A stretch of DNA of 64,000 nucleotides, from NCBI GenBank assembly GCA_964019055.1, contig OZ025206.1, forward strand, positions 27,898,128 through 27,962,127. The letters are read 5' to 3'. The position numbers and the translations under genes were made by a program. The stretch comes from Anthopleura xanthogrammica (Eukaryota > Cnidaria > Anthozoa > Actiniaria > Actiniidae). Shown one piece after another: positions 55,723-64,000 of the stretch; position 1 is the stretch's first letter; every line of letters begins with the position of its first letter. The notes beneath the pieces were generated by a model. The model made no database searches and was not told where the DNA came from. It saw nothing but the letters and a program-made list of their open reading frames with translations.

Positions 55723-57570
55723 ACTGAGTACAAAACATTTACTACTTTTAGAAATAGATAGATAGCTTTAGTAATACCATTGCAGCGTCCAGGCCGGCTG
55801 AATAGCTGTTATTATGGATGCATGCATATGATATATTCGTTTGTTTTAAGAATCATAGCAATCGTGTGATCATAAATTGTTCTTAACTAATATAATACTA
55901 GAAATAGATAAACAACAAAATAATGATAGTTAAAACTATGGTCCATAATAAAAGGTTTCTTACACCTATTTGTCTTACAAATCGCACAGGGAGCCCACAG
56001 CCACTTTGACCGTCAAACAAATAATGAGCTCGCAACAAAATAAAAAAAATTATCGATTATGTGAATTTTGGGGTCAGAACTTTCATATTAAACACAAACT
56101 GGCGAACCCTTATTTGCACTTTAATAATGTTGGTGAATAACTAACTTATAAACGAGGCCAAGCCTGAGCAAATGAGCCTGTGGTCTTCAAAAACAGCCGT
56201 TTGCATTGAATGCAAAACTAGTGTATTTAGTGACAACTAGGTTTTTTTCGTAACTAGGCCTGCATGATTAACCTCAAAACTTGTTAGCATTGAGCTCGTT
56301 CATTTCTTCAATGCAGTGCGGTCGCGCAAAAATATGCCGGCTGCAGGGAAAACCCCAAAGCTATATTTGACGAAAAAACTTTCCCCTAAAAAAATATTCA
56401 GGTTTGTGTAATTAAACTTCAGAATTCACGAGCTAAAAATAAAACGTAACGTTTATTCATTGATGACACTTGTTTTTCTTTATTTCAAAAAAGTGATAAC
56501 TTCACATGTGAATGTATTACATACAGTATGATGTTATATTCATGGGGAAATAGTAAAACGCTTATATACCTTGTAATATTCACTAGAATAACAGGTTTTC
56601 ATATCATCTTCATTTGGTGTTCATTTGTCTTGTTCGACAACACATTACCTTGCGCTCTTGTCAAAAATGGAAGTTCGTTCGCAGGGTTTGTATCGTCTTT
56701 TCTCTTGTGAATTGTGTTCTTAATCATACACCCGAAATTTGTCCATTTCTTTTGGTTGCCTGCTTCTTTGGTTTCCCTTATTTTTTGTCCGTTTTTGGGT
56801 GGCCAGTTTTTTTTTTGATGTTTTGAAAACGGCAAGGTAAGTCCCAAGACAAAATACTGGCTACGCCCCTGATTTGTACAAGAATACTTCCGGTAAAAAG
56901 TTTGGAGTTTTGGATGCTGCCGGTGAAGACAGTTAGGTTATATGCAAATTCAAACGAATATTCCACCGGTGAAGGAGCTGAAGAATTTGTGCACATAATT
57001 TAAGGATGCCGGCGGTGATAACAGCGAAAGCTGTTCGTGAATTCAAACGTATTCCACTGGTGAAGAAGTTGTAGACCATTTGAAGTCTTAGTATAAATTA
57101 CATGTGGCTCCGATGTAAGCAGTTACACGCTGCGAAATATTTTTCTAGGCCGGGGCCATTCCAAAGTATCTCGTGTTTTGCATGATATTGGAGAACATGT
57201 CAAGAATTCAAGGTGTTGGTGCCTGCTTTGTAGCCTTAGAGTTTCGAATTGTATGTGCTTGGAGCTCGGCTGCAGAAATTGGTCTTGTAATGGGAGTTAA
57301 GGCAATTGTGTAGAACGACTGTTTGGCAAATCCCTGGTGTTATGTTTTACTTTATCACCTTTGCTTGCTTTTTACTTCATTTGTGATAAACATTGTTTAT
57401 TGTCCATTGCTTGTGTTTAGCTTGTTGCATGTCGTTGAGAGGGTCGACCCTACCCTGGTAGCGGTGGTTCTTCTTTCTCGCTGTTTACCTCATATTACAA
57501 CAGTCGCGGATCTCACCCATAACTTAACTTACCGCGACGTTATAATGAGTATGCAGTGAAGATATATAAC
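55723..57570. other. Non-coding stretch of copy 2 containing the cluster of differences
   Basis: Duplicate of 5836-7681. Differences from copy 1 concentrate in 56154-56432: one a-to-g change, a 2-bp length change in a T run, and several substitutions. Confidence 0.6.
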
Positions 57571-57723
57571 TTTATTACACATTTAGGGTCGATATCCGTG
57601 AAATAAAGCCGTGAATAAAAACCATATCAGTGAAGTGATACGATATCCGCACTTCACGGTAAACTGTCCAATAAAATCTCTCGATATATAATAATATATA
57701 ATCGACCCTAAATGTGTAATAAA
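57571..57723. mobile_element. Inverted-repeat element, 153 bp, copy 2
   Basis: Duplicate of 7682-7834 with identical termini. Confidence 0.75.
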
Positions 57724-59421
57724 CTCGCGGACTCGCTTGTTCGCGATATGACGGGAAACTCGTGAATAAAAACGATATCAGGCTCTTAACATGTGATAAT
57801 CTCTATATATCGCTATTGTGCCGCATAAATGCATTCTGGGACTGTTATCTCAATCAAATAGCGCCAAACAAAATACGGCATGGTTTGTTGTTCAAAAATT
57901 CCCATAAAAGCTCAGGAATTTCGAGTTTAGCGTTGAAATTTTTTCATGTAAAAAAAAAACGTATAGTACATAAACCACAAAATTCTTGTTCAATATGAAC
58001 CCTTCGTACAACATATTAGAATTGAATAAGCATTAAAGAAAAAATAATCCAAAATATAACCAATAGATGTACAATTATCTTTAATACAAATATATACTAT
58101 GTACTATTGAAAATGTGAGAGTTGCAGCCAAGGGTTCATAGTAATTTTAATTTGAGTCGTGAGACTTAGATATTTAAAGAAATTGTAAAGCCGTTCTTTA
58201 CACTGAAGTAGGTCTGAGATCGAACCAGAGTCAAATTAAAATTACTATGTACTATATTGACCCTAGAAAACAGCCTGAGATTGCCTTATCGATTTGATAA
58301 TTATTTAAGTATAAATTCCTTAAGAAAATTACGAAATGTTTATATCTTATAAGACAGGCTACGCCAGTCACCTCTATCATTATACAAAGTTATTTAGATT
58401 AATAATAGGTTCTAACCTTTTCGTCAAGATTGAACAATAGGGCTGTTAAGTGCGACGTCAATCGTATGGCAACACAACTTCCGGTTCCAAAACGAATACC
58501 AGTCTTATAAAGTTTTTTCTTAATGTTTTTTTTCATGTCAGCAGTTGGACCGGAAAATACGTCACACTTTAACAGCTCTATATAATTTAATTAACGCAAA
58601 GTGTAACTTTTTTTCATTCTTAGTTTCCTTGTCTGGTTTATTTCTGCATAACAAGCACTAGTACGAAATAATATTTTGGCCATTCCTGCTCAAAATGTGT
58701 CAATGTCGCCGGAAGTTGTATTGTGTCGCGACGACATAAGGCCCCAGAGTAGTCCTAGAGATCTAGTGCAGTTTTATGGCTTGAGCACTCTACTAATCTT
58801 GAGATTTAACAAACTTGAATTTACTAACCATCCTGACAAAGGCCTACAGCAAGAAGCCGAGAATTTGAAAAACTCTTCATAACCCATTTTAGTACAGATA
58901 AGTCAAGTTTTAGACCAACATTTTACTTATTATATGATTCCTTCATGAAAAGATCGCTCCTTTACTTAAATCTGTTTTTTTTTATGTAAATTAATGTAGA
59001 TTATTTCTACCAAAAACTGCGCACAAAGAGTGCACGCCACATATCCGTGAAACAAAACCAACACTGTATTGTCAAATTGCATCTATTTTGTACAAAATAG
59101 TAGATATCACTGGAGTAAAACGTTGGGAACAAAAGCAAATACCTCTACATCTTAGTTTGGTTCATGCCTGAGTGAATTCTTAGCAAGTTAATAACTAAAT
59201 GTCGATAACTAAATACTAAGCGCTACATAGCTAGTCAGTTTCACAGATATATGGCGAGCACTCTAATCTTGCCATTTTTTACTTCTCCTTAGCTTTTTAG
59301 TGCAAAGGGCTATAAATTTCAACACAGTAAATATTAATTTCGATCTCCAATCCACATCTTTAAAATCCAGTGACTTTCTATTTAGTATTGAATGACTGAT
59401 GTCACTTCATCTAAGTTCAAT
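57724..59421. other. Non-coding stretch of copy 2 with three inverted-repeat elements
   Basis: Duplicate of 7835-9532. It contains the copies of the elements described at 8248-8360 (58137-58249), 8551-8689 (58440-58578) and 9139-9374 (59028-59263). Confidence 0.6.
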
Positions 59422-62400
59422 TTAGATCGACGACTTAGAATCCTTAGATGCCGATCCACCAAGTTCAAGTTCTCCTGCTTTGAGACGCGCTGATGTCGTA
59501 TTGTTTCCATTTGAGGAGTCGTGGGCTCGTCTGAGTCCAGTCTGAAACTCGCCAGCTTTCAAATCAAATGATGTTGAATTCTTAGATGCTGAGCCATCAA
59601 ATTCAAGTTCTCCTGCTTTGAGACGTGCTGATGTGGTCTTGTTTCCAGTATCGGCGTCCTTGTCTTGTCTGACTGCAGTCTGAAAATCGCCAGCTTTCAA
59701 TTCAAATGATGTTGAATCCTTAGATGCTGAGCCATCAAATTCAAGTTCTCCTGCTTTGAGACGCGCCGATGTCGTCTTGTTTCCAGTATCGGCGTCCTTG
59801 TCTTGTCTGACTGTAGTCTGAAACTCGCCAGCTTTCAAATCAAATGATTTGGAATCCTTAGATGTTGAGCCACCAAGTTCAAGTTCTCCTGCTTTGAGAC
59901 GTGCTGATGTCTTATTGTTTCCAGTATAAGCATCCTTGTCTTGTCTGACTGCAGTCTGAAACTCGCCAGCTTTCAAATCAAATGATTTGGAATCCTTAGA
60001 TGTTGAGCCACCTACTTCAAGTTCTCCTGCTTTGAGACGCGCCGATGTCGTCTTGTTTCCAGTATCGGCGTCCTTGTCTTGTCTGACTGTAGTCTGAAAC
60101 TCGCCAGCTTTCAAATCAAATGATTTGGAATCCTTAGATGTTGAGCCACCAAGTTCAAGTTCTCCTGCTTTGAGACGTGCTGATGTCTTATTGTTTCCAG
60201 TATCGGCATCCTTGTCTTGTCTGACTGCAGTCTGAAACTCGCCAGCTTTCAAATCAAATGATTTGGAATCCTTAGATGTTGAGCCACCTACTTCAAGTTC
60301 TCCTGCTTTGAGACGTGCTGATGTGGTCTTGTTTCCAGTATCGGCGTCCTTGTCTTGTCTGACTGCAGTCTGAAACTCGCCAGCTTTCAAATCAAATGAT
60401 TTAGAATCCTTAGATGTTGAGCCACCCACTTCAAGTTCTCCTGCTTTGAGACGTGCTGATGTGGTCTTGTTTCCAGTATGGGCGTCCTTGTCTTGTCTGA
60501 CTGCAGTCTGAAACTCGCCAGCTTTCAAATCAAATGATTTGGAATCCTTAGATGTTGAGCCACCTACTTCAAGTTCTCCTGCTTTGAGACGTGCTGATGT
60601 GGTCTTGTTTCCAGTATCGGCGTCCTTGTCTTGTCTGACTGCAGTCTGAAACTCGCCAGCTTTCAAATCAAATGATTTGGAATCCTTAGATGTTGAGCCA
60701 CCTACTTCAAGTTCTCCTGCTTTGAGACGTGCTGATGTGGTCTTGTTTCCAGTATGGGCGTCCTTGTCTTGTCTGACAGCAGTCTGAAATTCGCCAGCTT
60801 TCAAGTTAAATGATTTGGAATCCTTAGATGTTGAGCCACCCACTTCAAGTTCTCCTGCTTTGAGACGTGCTGATGTGGTCTTGTTTCCAGTATCGGCGTC
60901 CTTGTCTTGTCTGACTGCAGTCTGAAACTCGCCAGCTTTCAAATCAAATGATTTAGAATCCTTAGATGTTGAGCCAACCACTTCAAGTTCTCCTGCTTTG
61001 AGACGTGCTGATGTGGTCTTGTTTCCAGTATCGGCGTCCTTGTCTTGTCTGACTGCAGTCTGAAATTCGCCAGCTTTCAAGTCAAATGATTTGGAATCCT
61101 TAGATGTTGAGCCACCTACTTCAAGTTCTCCTGCTTTGAGACGTGCTGATGTGGTCTTGTTTCCAGTATCGGTGTCCTTGTCTTGTCTGACTGCAGTTTG
61201 AAACTCGCCAGCTTTCAAATCAAATGATTTGGAATCCTTAGATGTTGAGCCACCTACTTCAAGTTCTCCGGCTTTGAGACGTGCTGATGTGGTCTTGTTT
61301 CCAGTATCGGCGTCCTTGTCTTGTTTGATTGCAGTCTGAAATTCGCCAGCTTTCAAATCAAATGATTTGGAATCCTTAGATGTTGAGCCACCTACTTCAA
61401 GTTCTCCTGCTTTGAGACGTGCTGATGTCGTCTTGTTTCCAGTATGGGCGTCCTTGTCTTGTCTGACTGCAGTCTGAAACTCGCCAGCTTTCAAATCAAA
61501 TGATTTGGAATCCTTAGATGTTGAGCCACCAACTTCAAGGTCTCCTTTTTTTAGACGTGCTGACGTTGTCTTCTTTCCAGTTTTGGCATCCTTGTTTCGT
61601 TTGACTCCAGTCTCAAAATCGCCTTTTTTTAATGTAAAGGATTTAGAATGCTTAGATTTTGAGCCATCTAGTTCAAGATCTCTAACTTTCATGTTTCCTG
61701 AAATTGTCTTTTTTCCAGTGCTTGGGTTCCTTTCGGATTTCATTCCAGTTTTGAAATCTTTAGCATGAAAATCAATTGCTTTCATACCTTTGGATGTTGA
61801 TCCTGAAATCCCTATGTCTGCCACCTTAAGGGAAGCTGACGTTGATTTTTTGCCTGTTTCTCGATTTTTGTCTTTTGTTAGGCCAGCTTCAAAGTCTCCA
61901 GCTTTTGCTTGAAAGGATTTAGTTCCTTTTGAGGTTGAGGCAGCTATCGATAGGTTTTTATGTTCTACTGATGCGGAGATTCCACCCTTTCCTAGTGAAG
62001 TCCCAATGGCAGAGTCTTTTGTTTTAACACTAAAGTCAACATTATTCTTTGAAAGGCCAAGACCAACGCTGTTTTCACCATCTTGCACTGATCCTGAAAA
62101 ACCAGACTTGCCACCCGAGAGCGAGAATCCTTTATCTCCATGCTGAGCATTAATTCCGACCTTGTCTTTTGATGCGCAAAAGCCAACACTTGTATCATTG
62201 GTTTGTAATCCTGCTCCAACTCCATGTTTGGCTACTTGGAGGTTTATTCCAAAAGCGGAGCTGTGCTGTGCAGTTATTCGAGAGTGTTTTGAGATGTCAG
62301 TGTTCACAGATTTCTTTATTTCCTCAGAAACTATTCCTGAAGACGATGCAATTGTTGCTTCATGTTCCATTGACATAAATTTGTTGCTGCCATGCATTCC

Positions 62401-64000
62401 TAGTTCAACACCTTTTTTATCCACACCAATCGAGAATCCTGATGAGGACTGAGATCGATAACTGTGGACTTTCTCTGAGATTTTATTCTTGGCAAAATTA
62501 CCAATATCCCCATCAGCCGTCACTGAAGATCCTCTTAGCTTCAGAGAACCCACTTGAAATTCATCTTGGTTTATTGATTCCCTGCAATGGATCCCACTTG
62601 GCTTTTCAACAAACTTCCCAACGTCAGAGCTTTGGCTTTTTCCAAACTTGTTTGGGACAGGAAATCCCTCCACCATGGTAAAACCAATACTTGTTGAACT
62701 TTCGAAGGCTTCGATTTCACTCTGCTTAGAAATTACATTTAGATTCTCAATATTCCCAGAAATTGCACCAGTGTCCAAATTACATGCAGTCAAATTAACG
62801 TTTTCTGCATTCGTAAAATGAGTTCTTCCTCGAACCTTAATGTTCTGATTGATGACTTTTTTCTCTCTTGAGCGAGATTCTCCCACGGATATTCCCAGTT
62901 GGTTTATCCCAAGATCCACGGACCATTTTGTCATGGAACTTGTATTATCTAACTCTGCCCCTTCAAAGTTGACATTTTTGGCATCAATAAGCATATTTCC
63001 GACATCCATGGCCATTGCATTTTTCACATCAAAATTTTTGGCTGATACAATGAAGTTCCCACCAACATCAGTTCTGCACCCGGCTAAACGCTGCTGGTGT
63101 AATCGTCTGTTTTCTTCTCCAATAGACAATCCCTTGTCTAAAGAAAATGAAATTCCACTTGAATGGCTTTGTTCAGAGCTTGACAATATCCTATCCTTGA
63201 ATAGGACAGTGCCAGCAGCATGAAGGATCATGTCACCACCAACCTGAGAATTAGTCCCAATTACGGACACATTTGAGTCTTGAGAAGAGATACTTAGCGA
63301 TCCACCGGCTGCTAATGTCGAGGAATGGTGTTCCTCTTTTCTTTGAAATGTTCTGTTCTTGCGGAACCAATTTCTTTTCACATGCTCTTCCTCACGAACG
63401 GTGACTTTATCTTGGATTACCACGTCCTTTTTGGCTGAAATGGCTATGTTTTTAGCTGCATCAATTTCTGTTGCAGTTGCTTTAACGCTTCCTTCTTCTG
63501 AAACGATGGCAACACTACCAGATTTAGAGGAAATATGTGCTTTCGAAACAGTGGAATAGGAACATGAATCTTTCGAAGAACTGAAAAACCCACTCTTTGA
63601 CGAGGAACTGCTGTGATGTGTTTCAATTGGATCGACATTGATATCATTCTTAGCCTTCAATAACGCTCCTTCGTCACCAGAAATTGAGCCAGCAGTAATC
63701 GAAATTGACCCTTTGTCAGATTTAACAGCTGCCACATTGCTAGCTTTAACATGAGACGAATCTATTGAGACGTTTCCTTCAGTTGACTGCAAAATGGTAG
63801 AACCTCGAGAGCTTATCGTGGAGCCACTAACATTCAGAGTTTGATCTGACGTTATGGATACTCCCTTTTCACAGTGCACCCGAGCATTGTCGACATTTAC
63901 CGACTTAGCATTTAACTTTAGCTTGTAAAGCTGATCAATGTTGCATCTTGATAGAACAATGTCTTGATCCGTCACTGCTAGATCGAGTTGATCAGAGATC
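59422..64000 (-). CDS. Filamentous-haemagglutinin/CdiA-like protein, copy 2, 5' part outside the window
   Basis: The frame is open from the right edge of the window to the stop at 59422. It corresponds to the C-terminal ~1520 residues of the copy-1 protein, including the haemagglutinin-repeat block with HHSSSSSKSGFFSSSK and the 46-aa array. Compared with copy 1 it has one extra 46-aa unit and a handful of substitutions (for example VK to IK, EVGG to EVVG, DADTG to DAYTG). No disabling change is seen. Confidence 0.75.
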   Translation of the reverse strand, partial: ISDQLDLAVTDQDIVLSRCNIDQLYKLKLNAKSVNVDNARVHCEKGVSITSDQTLNVSGSTISSRGSTILQSTEGNVSIDSSHVKASNVAAVKSDKGSISITAGSISGDEGALLKAKNDINVDPIETHHSSSSSKSGFFSSSKDSCSYSTVSKAHISSKSGSVAIVSEEGSVKATATEIDAAKNIAISAKKDVVIQDKVTVREEEHVKRNWFRKNRTFQRKEEHHSSTLAAGGSLSISSQDSNVSVIGTNSQVGGDMILHAAGTVLFKDRILSSSEQSHSSGISFSLDKGLSIGEENRRLHQQRLAGCRTDVGGNFIVSAKNFDVKNAMAMDVGNMLIDAKNVNFEGAELDNTSSMTKWSVDLGINQLGISVGESRSREKKVINQNIKVRGRTHFTNAENVNLTACNLDTGAISGNIENLNVISKQSEIEAFESSTSIGFTMVEGFPVPNKFGKSQSSDVGKFVEKPSGIHCRESINQDEFQVGSLKLRGSSVTADGDIGNFAKNKISEKVHSYRSQSSSGFSIGVDKKGVELGMHGSNKFMSMEHEATIASSSGIVSEEIKKSVNTDISKHSRITAQHSSAFGINLQVAKHGVGAGLQTNDTSVGFCASKDKVGINAQHGDKGFSLSGGKSGFSGSVQDGENSVGLGLSKNNVDFSVKTKDSAIGTSLGKGGISASVEHKNLSIAASTSKGTKSFQAKAGDFEAGLTKDKNRETGKKSTSASLKVADIGISGSTSKGMKAIDFHAKDFKTGMKSERNPSTGKKTISGNMKVRDLELDGSKSKHSKSFTLKKGDFETGVKRNKDAKTGKKTTSARLKKGDLEVGGSTSKDSKSFDLKAGEFQTAVRQDKDAHTGNKTTSARLKAGELEVGGSTSKDSKSFDLKAGEFQTAIKQDKDADTGNKTTSARLKAGELEVGGSTSKDSKSFDLKAGEFQTAVRQDKDTDTGNKTTSARLKAGELEVGGSTSKDSKSFDLKAGEFQTAVRQDKDADTGNKTTSARLKAGELEVVGSTSKDSKSFDLKAGEFQTAVRQDKDADTGNKTTSARLKAGELEVGGSTSKDSKSFNLKAGEFQTAVRQDKDAHTGNKTTSARLKAGELEVGGSTSKDSKSFDLKAGEFQTAVRQDKDADTGNKTTSARLKAGELEVGGSTSKDSKSFDLKAGEFQTAVRQDKDAHTGNKTTSARLKAGELEVGGSTSKDSKSFDLKAGEFQTAVRQDKDADTGNKTTSARLKAGELEVGGSTSKDSKSFDLKAGEFQTAVRQDKDADTGNNKTSARLKAGELELGGSTSKDSKSFDLKAGEFQTTVRQDKDADTGNKTTSARLKAGELEVGGSTSKDSKSFDLKAGEFQTAVRQDKDAYTGNNKTSARLKAGELELGGSTSKDSKSFDLKAGEFQTTVRQDKDADTGNKTTSARLKAGELEFDGSASKDSTSFELKAGDFQTAVRQDKDADTGNKTTSARLKAGELEFDGSASKNSTSFDLKAGEFQTGLRRAHDSSNGNNTTSARLKAGELELGGSASKDSKSSI
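59482..61965 (-). repeat. Coding tandem array of 138-bp (46-aa) units, copy 2
   Basis: Fifteen near-identical units (59482-61551) and three diverged ones (to 61965). The additional unit relative to copy 1 is the fifth in protein order, the one carrying EVVGST. The 138-bp size difference explains the change of offset between the two duplicated segments. Confidence 0.95.

Larger units (their letters stand above)
49888..64000. repeat. Segmental duplication, copy 2 (runs off the right edge)
   Basis: Direct repeat of 1-13973. The window ends inside the match, so the true length of the duplicated unit is unknown. The 147 bases just upstream (49741-49887) complete the left side of the Penelope-like fragment, whose partner in copy 1 lies outside the window. 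The 200-N gap at 27765-27964 lies between the copies, so an assembly error (misplaced haplotype) remains possible. Confidence 0.97.

Overview
The window is animal nuclear DNA, most likely from an anthozoan cnidarian (coral or sea anemone). The evidence is AT-rich intergenic DNA, spliceosomal GT/AG introns, AATAAA polyadenylation signals, Penelope-like, L1-like and CR1/jockey-like retroelement debris, many small inverted-repeat elements, and an NLR-type gene with a DZIP3-like HEPN domain, a combination I associate with cnidarians. The species cannot be named from sequence alone.

Layout. (1) 1-13973 and 49888-64000 are two nearly identical direct copies of one segment, about 49.9 kb apart. Each carries a decayed retroelement, a condensation/acetyltransferase-like gene (+ strand) and the 3' part of a giant gene on the - strand. 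Copy 2 runs off the right edge. (2) 9533-22414 (-) is that giant gene in full: three coding exons, the last 9.3 kb long, encoding about 3248 aa that resemble bacterial filamentous haemagglutinin/CdiA-type adhesins and end in an array of near-identical 46-aa repeats. The upstream exons were found by matching splice phases, and they show that the gene lives in a eukaryotic genome. (3) 22440-37800 is mostly repeats: inverted-repeat elements, poly-G runs, a 200-N gap (27765-27964), one good exon with a death-effector-like domain (28544-28826), a CR1/jockey-like LINE broken by a small transposon, and an L1-like LINE. (4) 37802-40561 (+) encodes a 919-aa HEPN - NB-ARC - TPR protein, an intracellular NLR-like (STAND) sensor candidate. 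(5) 40562-48200 is non-coding, with many short inverted-repeat elements and a ~775 bp (ATATT)n array. (6) 48222-49490 (+) is a two-exon SAM-dependent methyltransferase, followed directly by duplicated copy 2.

How the parts relate. No operon-like logic is expected here. The most notable items are the haemagglutinin-like gene with its internally homogenised repeat array, which differs by exactly one unit between the two copies, and the NLR-like gene, whose first coding exon is in the right splice phase to be joined to the upstream death-fold exon. The near identity of the long copies means either a very recent segmental duplication or an assembly duplication; the sequence alone does not settle this.
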